Shown piece by piece: positions 1 to 4,950 of a DNA stretch of 6,204 nucleotides (within the stretch, counting starts at the first letter, position 1; the number at the start of each line of letters is the position of its first letter). The translations under genes and the position numbers were made by a program. The notes beneath the pieces were generated by a model, which ran no database searches, was not told where the DNA came from, and saw nothing but the letters and a program-made list of their open reading frames with translations. Origin of the DNA: an uncultured Lachnospiraceae bacterium (GTDB lineage: Bacteria; Bacillota_A; Clostridia; Lachnospirales; Lachnospiraceae); the NCBI GenBank assembly GCA_902783205.1, contig CACZQE010000273.1:1-6204 (forward strand), given 5' to 3'.

Positions 1-473
1 AGAATGAAATGCAGATCCCCAAGCTCGTGAAGATCGTTGTCAACATGGGCGTAGGTGACGCAAAAGATAACCATAAAGTGCTGGAAGCTGCTGTGAAGGA
101 TATGGAAATCATCACAGGACAGAAGGCCATCATCACAAAGGCGAAGAAATCCGTAGCTAACTTCAAGTTAAGAGAAGGTATGTCCATCGGATGTAAGGTT
201 ACACTTCGCGGCGAGAAGATGTATGAGTTCGCAGACCGTCTGATCAACCTGGCTCTTCCGCGAGTACGTGACTTCCGCGGTGTGAACCCCAACGCATTTG
301 ACGGCAGAGGCAACTATGCTCTTGGTCTGAAAGAGCAGCTGATCTTCCCCGAGATCGAGTACGATAAGGTAGAGAAGGTCAGAGGTATGGATGTAATCTT
401 TGTTACAACCGCACATACAGACGAAGAAGCCCGTGAATTACTGAGATTATTCGGTATGCCTTACGCGAGATAA
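1..473 (+). CDS. rplE: 50S ribosomal protein L5 (5' partial)
   Basis: L5 is a large-subunit protein that binds 5S rRNA and helps form the central protuberance, where it contacts the P-site tRNA and the small-subunit head. The frame is already open at base 3 (Asn-Glu-Met-Gln-Ile-Pro-Lys) and runs 156 codons to a TAA at 471-473. The ATG at base 9 is an internal Met: in L5 proteins the [15 protein letters not shown] stretch lies about 25 residues in, so roughly the first 23 residues are upstream of the window, giving a usual total of about 179. Other family features are the [14 protein letters not shown] stretch, the DFRGV segment, the [11 protein letters not shown] segment and the C-terminal [17 protein letters not shown] ending. 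It is followed after 14 bases by rpsN, the normal spc order. Identification is secure; only the 5' end is missing. Confidence 0.97.
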   Translation, partial: NEMQIPKLVKIVVNMGVGDAKDNHKVLEAAVKDMEIITGQKAIITKAKKSVANFKLREGMSIGCKVTLRGEKMYEFADRLINLALPRVRDFRGVNPNAFDGRGNYALGLKEQLIFPEIEYDKVEKVRGMDVIFVTTAHTDEEARELLRLFGMPYAR

Positions 474-487
474 ATGGAGGATTTCTA

Positions 488-673
488 ATGGCTAAAAAAG
501 CAATGAAAATTAAACAGCAGCGCAAGCAGAAATTCTCAACCAGAGAATACACACGCTGCAGAATCTGTGGTCGTCCCCACGCATATCTGAGAAAATACGG
601 AATTTGCAGAATCTGTTTCCGTGAACTGGCATACAAGGGCCAGATCCCGGGAGTAAGAAAAGCAAGCTGGTAA
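488..673 (+). CDS. rpsN: 30S ribosomal protein S14, zinc-binding (type Z)
   Basis: S14 is a small-subunit head protein that binds 16S rRNA late in assembly. The 61-residue length and two CxxC pairs (Cys24/Cys27 and Cys40/Cys43) mark it as the short zinc-ribbon form, called rpsZ or rpsN1 in some genomes, rather than the roughly 89-101-residue zinc-free form. The N-terminus is very basic ([16 protein letters not shown]) and the C-terminus ends in [11 protein letters not shown], both typical. The ATG at 488 follows a GGAGG at 476-480 with a 7-base spacer. It sits between rplE and rpsH as expected. Because the protein needs zinc, bacteria with this form often carry a zinc-free paralogue elsewhere under zinc-uptake control; whether this genome does cannot be seen here. 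Confidence 0.97.
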   Translation: MAKKAMKIKQQRKQKFSTREYTRCRICGRPHAYLRKYGICRICFRELAYKGQIPGVRKASW

Positions 674-680
674 AAGAGGA

Positions 681-686
681 AGGAGG
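681..686 (+). promoter_or_regulatory. Ribosome binding site deciding the rpsH start
   Basis: AGGAGG lies 9 bases before the ATG at 696 and 15 bases before a second in-frame ATG at 702 (MTMSDP versus MSDP). The spacing favours 696. Confidence 0.8.
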
Positions 687-695
687 CATACGATT

Positions 696-1097
696 ATGAC
701 AATGAGTGATCCTATTGCTGATATGCTTACAAGAATCCGTAATGCAAATATCGCAAAACATGACACAGTTGATGTTCCGGCATCAAGAATGAAAACTGCT
801 ATCGCCGAAATCCTCTTTAAAGAAGGCTACATCAAGAGCTATGAGATCGTAGAGGACGGAGGGTTTCAGACAATCCGTATCGAGTTAAAGTACGGCGCAG
901 ATAAAAACGAGAGAATCATTTCCGGCTTAAAGAGAATCTCCAAGCCCGGACTGAGAGTATATGCAGGTACAGAGGATCTTCCGAGAGTACTCGGCGGACT
1001 CGGTATCGCAATCATTTCCACCAACAAGGGCATCCTGACCGACAAAGAGGCACGTAAGGCCAACGTCGGCGGCGAAGTGCTCGCATTTGTATGGTAA
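696..1097 (+). CDS. rpsH: 30S ribosomal protein S8
   Basis: S8 is a primary 16S rRNA-binding protein that organises the central domain of the small subunit. The 133-residue product has the family opening [16 protein letters not shown] (residues 3-18), the ISKPGLRVY segment (81-89) and the C-terminal signature around [13 protein letters not shown] (108-120) followed by [10 protein letters not shown], which carries most of the rRNA contacts. In Escherichia coli S8 also represses its own operon by binding spc mRNA near rplE; I see no clear copy of that site here, and the upstream part of the operon is outside the window. The gene starts 22 bases after rpsN. The gap to rplF behind it is unusually long for this operon and contains a hairpin. 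Confidence 0.97.
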   Translation: MTMSDPIADMLTRIRNANIAKHDTVDVPASRMKTAIAEILFKEGYIKSYEIVEDGGFQTIRIELKYGADKNERIISGLKRISKPGLRVYAGTEDLPRVLGGLGIAIISTNKGILTDKEARKANVGGEVLAFVW

Positions 1098-1114
1098 TCT
1101 AAAACCTGAAAACA

Positions 1115-1135
1115 GAAAGGGAACTGATCCCTTTC
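1115..1135 (+). other. Perfect 8-bp hairpin between rpsH and rplF
   Basis: GAAAGGGA (1115-1122) and TCCCTTTC (1128-1135) are exact reverse complements around the 5-base loop ACTGA. The stem is followed by CGACAATC and not by a run of T, so it is not an intrinsic terminator. It ends 9 bases before the AAGGAGGT ribosome binding site of rplF at 1145-1152. A role in RNA processing, mRNA stability or translational control is possible, but nothing in the sequence decides which. It lies in the only long gap (60 bases) in the ribosomal part of the operon. Confidence 0.6.
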
Positions 1136-1157
1136 CGACAATCTAAGGAGGTACGAT

Positions 1158-1697
1158 ATGTCACGAATTGGTAAACTGCCGGTTGAGATCCCTGCAGGCG
1201 TTGAGGTAACGATTGGGGAGAACAACTTTGTGACAGTAAAAGGTCCCAAGGGAACACTTTCCCAGAATGTTCCCACAGAGATGGACGTGAAACTGGAAGG
1301 TAACACTGTAGTAGTAACAAGACCCAGCGATGTCAAGAAGATGAAATCCTTACACGGCCTTACAAGAACACTGATCAACAATATGGTTGTCGGCGTTACA
1401 AAGGGCTACGAGAAGGTCCTTGAGATCAACGGCGTAGGCTACAGAGCACAGAAGCAGGGCAAGAAACTTGTTCTTTCCCTGGGATATTCTCATCCTGTTG
1501 AGATGGAAGATCCTGAAGGCGTTGAGTCTGTATTAGACGGCCAGAACAAGATCACCATCAAAGGTATTGACAAGCAGAAGGTCGGCCAGTATGCGGCTGA
1601 GATCAGAGACAAGAGAAGACCTGAGCCGTACAAGGGCAAAGGTGTCAAGTATGCTGATGAAGTAATCCGCCGCAAGGTTGGTAAGACCGGTAAATAA
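1158..1697 (+). CDS. rplF: 50S ribosomal protein L6
   Basis: L6 is a large-subunit protein near the sarcin-ricin loop, needed for late assembly and close to the elongation-factor binding site. The 179-residue product matches the usual bacterial length of about 176-180. It opens [17 protein letters not shown], has the N-terminal [11 protein letters not shown] element (residues 25-35), the mid-protein [25 protein letters not shown] stretch (89-113) at the junction of the two related L6 domains, and ends with the signature [18 protein letters not shown] (148-165). The start follows AAGGAGGT at 1145-1152. Two in-frame stops in a row (TAA TAA, 1695-1700) close the gene. rplR follows after 18 bases. 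Confidence 0.97.
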   Translation: MSRIGKLPVEIPAGVEVTIGENNFVTVKGPKGTLSQNVPTEMDVKLEGNTVVVTRPSDVKKMKSLHGLTRTLINNMVVGVTKGYEKVLEINGVGYRAQKQGKKLVLSLGYSHPVEMEDPEGVESVLDGQNKITIKGIDKQKVGQYAAEIRDKRRPEPYKGKGVKYADEVIRRKVGKTGK

Positions 1698-1715
1698 TAA
1701 CAGGAGGGAGTAAAC

Positions 1716-2084
1716 ATGATTAAGAAGAAATCAAGAAGCGAAATTCGTGCGAAAAAACACAGAAGACTTCGCGGCCGCATCAGTGGAACAGCTTCTACTC
1801 CGCGTTTGGCAGTATTCCGCAGCAATAAGCACATTTACGCTCAGATCATCGACGATACAGCAGGACATACACTTGTATCCGCAGGAACAACTCAGAAAGA
1901 AGTTGCAGCTGATCTCGAGAAGACCAACGATGTTGCAGCAGCAGCACACCTGGGCAAAGTGATCGGAAAAAGAGCACTGGAAAAAGGAATCGATACTGTA
2001 GTCTTTGACAGAGCAGGCTATATCTATAAGGGTAAGATCAAAGCCCTTGCAGACGGCGCCCGCGAAGCAGGACTTAAGTTCTAG
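1716..2084 (+). CDS. rplR: 50S ribosomal protein L18
   Basis: L18 binds 5S rRNA and, with L5, anchors it in the central protuberance of the large subunit. The 122-residue product has the usual layout: a disordered, very basic N-terminus (residues 1-24, [19 protein letters not shown]), the [20 protein letters not shown] strand pair (28-47), a helical middle (64-90) and the C-terminal signature [20 protein letters not shown] (97-116) ending in GLKF. An AGGAGG at 1702-1707 precedes the ATG by 8 bases. The stop is TAG, while the other complete ribosomal genes here end in TAA. rpsE begins 16 bases later. Confidence 0.97.
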   Translation: MIKKKSRSEIRAKKHRRLRGRISGTASTPRLAVFRSNKHIYAQIIDDTAGHTLVSAGTTQKEVAADLEKTNDVAAAAHLGKVIGKRALEKGIDTVVFDRAGYIYKGKIKALADGAREAGLKF

Positions 2085-2086
2085 GC

Positions 2087-2093
2087 AAGGAGG
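2087..2093 (+). promoter_or_regulatory. Ribosome binding site deciding the rpsE start
   Basis: AAGGAGG is 7 bases before the ATG at 2101. The open frame reaches back to an in-frame ATG at 2005 inside rplR, but no ribosome binding site of this quality serves that codon, and S5 homology begins only after 2101. Confidence 0.85.
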
Positions 2094-2100
2094 ATATGGC

Positions 2101-2604
2101 ATGAAGCGTGAATTAATTGATGCGAGTCAGTTTGAGTTAGAAGAGAACGTCGTTGCAATCAAGCGCGTAACCAAGGTAGTTAAGGGCGGACGTAACATGC
2201 GTTTCGCAGCACTTGTGGTTGTAGGCGACAAGAATGGCCATGTCGGTGCAGGACTTGGAAAAGCAATCGAGATTCCTGAAGCAATCCGTAAGGGCAAAGA
2301 AGATGCAATGAAGAAGCTTGTAAAGGTTCCGATCAATGAGACAGGTTCCATTCCTCATGACTTTATCGGAAAGTTCGGCAGCGCTGAGGTTCTGTTAAAG
2401 GCTTCTCCCGAAGGTACCGGTATCATCGCAGGCGGACCTTCCCGTGCGGTTCTGGAGCTTGCAGGCTACAAGAACATCCGTTCCAAAGCCCTTGGTTCCA
2501 ACAACAAGCAGAACGTGGTACTTGCTACGATCGAAGGCCTTAAGAATATCAAAACTCCGGAGGAAGTTGCAAAACTCCGCGGCAAATCAGTTGACGAGCT
2601 GTAA
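2101..2604 (+). CDS. rpsE: 30S ribosomal protein S5
   Basis: S5 is a small-subunit protein at the mRNA entry side, involved in decoding accuracy and helicase-like unwinding at the entry tunnel. I place the start at 2101, giving 167 residues, the normal Firmicutes length; the longer frame from 2005 would add 32 residues unlike any S5 and overlap rplR. The N-terminal double-stranded-RNA-binding-like domain has the signature [20 protein letters not shown] (residues 23-43) followed by [10 protein letters not shown] (46-55); the C-terminal domain has [18 protein letters not shown] (105-122) and the [15 protein letters not shown] helix (133-147). The VKGGR loop (27-31) is the region near the spectinomycin site in characterised ribosomes, and it looks like the ordinary susceptible form. 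Tandem TAA stops end the gene. Confidence 0.97.
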   Translation: MKRELIDASQFELEENVVAIKRVTKVVKGGRNMRFAALVVVGDKNGHVGAGLGKAIEIPEAIRKGKEDAMKKLVKVPINETGSIPHDFIGKFGSAEVLLKASPEGTGIIAGGPSRAVLELAGYKNIRSKALGSNNKQNVVLATIEGLKNIKTPEEVAKLRGKSVDEL

Positions 2605-2619
2605 TAAGGAGGAGAAAAA

Positions 2620-2802
2620 ATGGCAGATAAGTTAAGAATAACACTGGTTAAATCTCCGATCGGTGCAATCCCGAAACAGAGAGCAACTGTAAAAGCATTA
2701 GGACTGCGCAAATTAAACAAGACAGTTGAGATGCCGGACAACGACGCAATCCGCGGCATGATCTGGCATGTAAGACATCTCGTTAAAGTTGAAGAAATCT
2801 AA
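2620..2802 (+). CDS. rpmD: 50S ribosomal protein L30
   Basis: L30 is a small large-subunit protein binding 23S rRNA near the 5S region; it is absent from some bacterial lineages. The 60-residue product has the family pattern: [32 protein letters not shown] (residues 5-36), then a short helix with DNDAIRGMI and the ending [17 protein letters not shown] at 2606-2612 is 7 bases before the ATG. It lies between rpsE and rplO, the normal position. Its small size and position make any other identity unlikely. Confidence 0.96.
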   Translation: MADKLRITLVKSPIGAIPKQRATVKALGLRKLNKTVEMPDNDAIRGMIWHVRHLVKVEEI

Positions 2803-2825
2803 TTGCAGGTAAGGAGGCAGAATCC

Positions 2826-3269
2826 ATGGATTTATCAAATTTACATCCTGCTGCAGGATCCAAACACAGTGATTCCTTCCGCGTAGGCCGCGGTCATGCA
2901 TCCGGAAACGGAAAGACAGCCGGCAGAGGACAGAAGGGACAGAAATCCCGTTCCGGCGGTAAGGTAAGAGTTGGCTTCGAAGGCGGCCAGATGCCTTTAT
3001 ACAGAAGACTTCCCAAGAAGGGCTTTAAGTGCATCAACACAAAGAAGATCATTGCCATCAACGTATCCGAGCTGGAGCGTTTTGAGGCAGACAGCGTCGT
3101 AACCATCGATACCCTCATTGAAGCAGGTATGGTCAAGAACGTATTCGACGGCGTTAAGATATTAGGAAACGGAGACCTTTCCAAAAAGCTGACCGTGCAG
3201 GTGAACGCATTCTCCAAAGGTGCGGTCGAGAAGATTGAAGCTGCAGGCGGAAAAGCTGAGGTGGTATAA
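2826..3269 (+). CDS. rplO: 50S ribosomal protein L15
   Basis: L15 binds 23S rRNA late in large-subunit assembly and threads a long extended arm into the rRNA core. The 147-residue product opens MDLSNLHPAAGSKH, then has a Gly/Arg/Lys-rich extended region (residues 20-65, with GRGHASGNGKTAGRGQKGQ and GFEGGQMPLYRRLPKKGF), and ends with the globular signature KILGNGDLSKKLTVQVNAFS (111-130) and a KGAVEKIEAAGG segment. AAGGAGG at 2811-2817 precedes the ATG by 8 bases. The last codons carry the probable ribosome binding site of secY, and the TAA stop abuts the secY start codon in the same frame, so the two genes are probably translationally coupled. Confidence 0.97.
   Translation: MDLSNLHPAAGSKHSDSFRVGRGHASGNGKTAGRGQKGQKSRSGGKVRVGFEGGQMPLYRRLPKKGFKCINTKKIIAINVSELERFEADSVVTIDTLIEAGMVKNVFDGVKILGNGDLSKKLTVQVNAFSKGAVEKIEAAGGKAEVV
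3258..3264 (+). promoter_or_regulatory. secY ribosome binding site inside the end of rplO
   Basis: GAGGTGG overlaps the last rplO codons and lies 5 bases before the TTG at 3270. It matches the anti-Shine-Dalgarno sequence less well than the AAGGAGG sites of the ribosomal genes. Together with a TTG start this suggests weaker or coupled initiation. Confidence 0.65.
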
Positions 3270-4583
3270 TTGTTTGATACTCTTAAGAATGCTCTTAAGG
3301 TAAAGGCGATCAGACAGAGACTTCGCTTCACACTGCTTATCCTTGTTATCACGAGACTGGGCTGCCAGTTCCCCATTCCGGGGATCGACAGCGCCCAGAT
3401 CTCCAAATACCTGGATACACTGCTGGGGGACTCCTTCAACCTGCTGAACTCTTTCACAGGCGGATCCTTTGAGTCGATGTCACTGTTTGCACTGAACGTC
3501 ACGCCGTACATTACGGCATCCATCATCATGCAGCTGCTCACAATCGCCATTCCCGCTCTTGAAGAAATGTACCGGGACGGCGAGGACGGCCGCAGGAAGA
3601 TGAACAATATTACAAGAGTGGTAACACTTGGTCTTTCCCTTCTGGAAAGTACCGGTCTTGCGATCGGTTTCGGAAGACAGGGAATCCTGACCAACTTTAC
3701 ACCTCTGATCGTGGTCGAGATGATCGTGTGCCTGACTGCAGGCTCCATATTCATCATGTGGCTGGGTGAGCAGATCACGGATAAGGGTATCGGAAACGGT
3801 ATTTCCATTATCCTTCTTATTAACATCGTATCCCGTATGCCCGGTGATCTTTTCCATCTCTATGAGAAGTTCATCAAAGGCAGACAGATCGGTGATATCG
3901 TGATTGCGACAGCCATCATCCTGTTCGTAATAATAGGAACGATCACACTGACCATCCTGCTCAACGACGCTGAGCGCAGGATTCCGGTTCAGTATTCAAG
4001 AAAAATTGCAGGAAACAAGCAGATGGGCGGCCAGGGTTCTGTCCTGCCGATCAAGGTTAACACAGCAAGTGTTATCCCGGTCATCTTCGCTTCCTCCCTG
4101 CTCCAGTTCCCGGTAGTCATCAAGCAGCTGACAGGCGCCAACCCCAAGGGAGCGGCAGCTTTCTTCTTCAACTGCTTAAGCCAGTCCAACTGGTGTAATC
4201 CCAACAACTGGGCATACTCCATCGGTCTGGTCTTCTACCTGATTCTTACTGTGTTATTTGCTTACTTCTATACATCCATCACATTTAACCCGATGGAGAT
4301 CGCAAATAATCTGAAGAAGCAGGGCGGCTTTATCCCCGGTATCCGCCCGGGCAAGCCCACTACAGACTACCTGACAGCTATACTGGGCTATATCATTTTT
4401 ATCGGTGCGATCGGCCTCTGTATCATCTGCGTGATCCCGATTTTCTTCAACGGATTTTTCGGGGCAAATGTTTCCTTCGGCGGAACATCCATCATCATCG
4501 TATGTGGTGTTGTTCTGGAGACATTAAAGCAGATCGAATCCCAGATGCTGGTACGTCACTACTCCGGATTCCTGACCGAGTAG
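3270..4583 (+). CDS. secY: Preprotein translocase channel subunit SecY
   Basis: SecY is the ten-helix membrane pore of the Sec translocon; with SecE and SecG, and with SecA or the ribosome, it passes unfolded proteins across or into the membrane. The start is TTG at 3270, giving MFDTLKNALKVKAIRQRL, the usual SecY opening; no upstream start exists because the preceding codon is the rplO stop. The length, 437 residues, is normal. Hallmarks are RLGCQFPIPGID in helix 1 (29-40), the plug and helix 2 region with SFTGGSFESMSLFALNVTPYITASIIMQL (61-89), LGEQITDKGIGNGISIIL (165-182), ERRIPVQYSRK (235-245) in the cytosolic C4 loop, LPIKVNTASVIPVIFASS (259-276), the C5 loop with NPMEIANNLKKQGGFIPGIRPGK (340-362), and the C-terminal tail QIESQML..HYSGFL. 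The outside loop between helices 7 and 8 has two cysteines (302, 309). A terminator follows, so secY is the last gene of this operon. Confidence 0.98.
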   Translation: MFDTLKNALKVKAIRQRLRFTLLILVITRLGCQFPIPGIDSAQISKYLDTLLGDSFNLLNSFTGGSFESMSLFALNVTPYITASIIMQLLTIAIPALEEMYRDGEDGRRKMNNITRVVTLGLSLLESTGLAIGFGRQGILTNFTPLIVVEMIVCLTAGSIFIMWLGEQITDKGIGNGISIILLINIVSRMPGDLFHLYEKFIKGRQIGDIVIATAIILFVIIGTITLTILLNDAERRIPVQYSRKIAGNKQMGGQGSVLPIKVNTASVIPVIFASSLLQFPVVIKQLTGANPKGAAAFFFNCLSQSNWCNPNNWAYSIGLVFYLILTVLFAYFYTSITFNPMEIANNLKKQGGFIPGIRPGKPTTDYLTAILGYIIFIGAIGLCIICVIPIFFNGFFGANVSFGGTSIIIVCGVVLETLKQIESQMLVRHYSGFLTE

Positions 4584-4589
4584 GAAAAA

Positions 4590-4604
4590 GGCTGTATTTC
4601 AGCC
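4590..4604 (+). other. Small hairpin directly after secY
   Basis: GGCTG (4590-4594) pairs with CAGCC (4600-4604) around the loop TATTT, 6 bases after the secY stop. It has no T run of its own. Its right arm, extended to CAGCCG, could instead pair with the left arm of the terminator downstream (4643-4648, one G-U pair). It may be a minor 3' stabilising structure or chance. Confidence 0.35.
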
Positions 4605-4640
4605 GGAAACAGGACAAAAATATAAGAATGTTTCATTGAG

Positions 4641-4676
4641 AACGGTTGTGTCTTACAAAGTCACAGCCGTTTTTTT
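4641..4676 (+). terminator. Intrinsic (Rho-independent) terminator of the spc-secY operon
   Basis: AACGGTTGTG (4641-4650) pairs with CACAGCCGTT (4662-4671), ten pairs with one G-U. After a T-T mismatch, CTT (4652-4654) pairs with AAG (4658-4660) around the loop ACA. Seven T residues run from 4670 to 4676, overlapping the base of the stem. Stem strength and T run are what an efficient intrinsic terminator needs. It lies 57 bases after the secY stop and marks the end of the operon. Confidence 0.9.
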
Positions 4677-4857
4677 ATGTTTTTGTAATAGTTGATGTTA
4701 ATAATTTTGAAAGAATTAACAAATTTTCGACAGATTGTTAAGAAAAATACACCAACCACTTGTGGTATAGGGAAGGAAAAAATACAAGTTATAGTATTTT
4801 TATATAGAAAAAGCAATTATATGTAGAAAAAACTAGGCAATTTTATGATTTGTCTAG
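4677..4857. other. AT-rich non-coding region with small inverted repeats
   Basis: No plausible gene is seen on either strand. Inverted repeats are GTTAAT/ATTAAC (4697-4702 and 4715-4720), ACCAC-TT-GTGGT (4755-4766) and AAAAATAC/GTATTTTT (4778-4785 and 4794-4801). An imperfect direct repeat of TAGAAAAA...GCAATT occurs at 4805-4817 and 4824-4842. The octamer AAAAATAC also occurs directly repeated at 4743-4750 and 4778-4785. In sequence this AT-rich some of these will be chance; the G/C-containing dyad at 4755-4766 is the least expected of the shorter ones. This is presumably the upstream control region of the gene at 4951. Confidence 0.5.
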
Positions 4858-4859
4858 TT
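4831..4859. promoter_or_regulatory. 10-bp inverted repeat overlapping the -35 box (candidate operator)
   Basis: AACTAGGCAA (4831-4840) and TTGTCTAGTT (4850-4859) are reverse complements at nine of ten positions, the tenth forming a G-U pair in RNA; the spacer is 9 bases. The right arm overlaps the first two bases of TTGACA at 4858-4863, the usual position for a repressor site. Alternatively, read on the minus strand, the hairpin is followed by T residues and could act as a weak terminator against antisense transcription. Confidence 0.45.
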
Positions 4860-4886
4860 GACATATAAAAACCAGTCTGATATTTT
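4858..4886 (+). promoter_or_regulatory. Sigma-A-type promoter for the surface-protein gene
   Basis: A perfect -35 box TTGACA (4858-4863) is followed by exactly 17 bases and TATTTT (4881-4886), which matches the -10 consensus at four of six positions including the important TA--T. Transcription would start near 4893, giving a leader of about 58 bases. AGTCT in the spacer (4874-4878) is mirrored by AGACT in the leader (4903-4907) around the -10 box. The position fits a gene expressed separately from the ribosomal operon. Confidence 0.7.
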
Positions 4887-4950
4887 TATATTAGTTGTGA
4901 GTAGACTAACGTAATAAAAACTTAAGAATTTTATTAAAAAAGGAAGAAAC

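Noticed and set aside
866..1381. 171-codon minus-strand frame across rpsH and rplF
   Set aside because: Antisense to certain ribosomal genes and to the intergenic hairpin; no credible ribosome binding site or domain.
2005..2100. 32-codon N-terminal extension of rpsE
   Set aside because: The extension overlaps rplR, is unlike S5, and the AAGGAGG at 2087-2093 serves the ATG at 2101.
2894..3826. 310-codon open frame on the minus strand across rplO and secY
   Set aside because: It is fully antisense to two clear essential genes, its product resembles no family I know, and it arises from codon-bias effects of the real frames.
4831..4859. Invertible promoter or recombinase site
   Set aside because: The inverted repeats enclose only 9 bases, far too little for a switchable segment, and no recombinase gene is seen nearby. 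An operator or hairpin is simpler.
4677..4950. Small RNA, riboswitch or CRISPR array in the AT-rich gap
   Set aside because: No regularly spaced repeats, no conserved riboswitch core that I can recognise, and no second terminator before the ATG at 4951.
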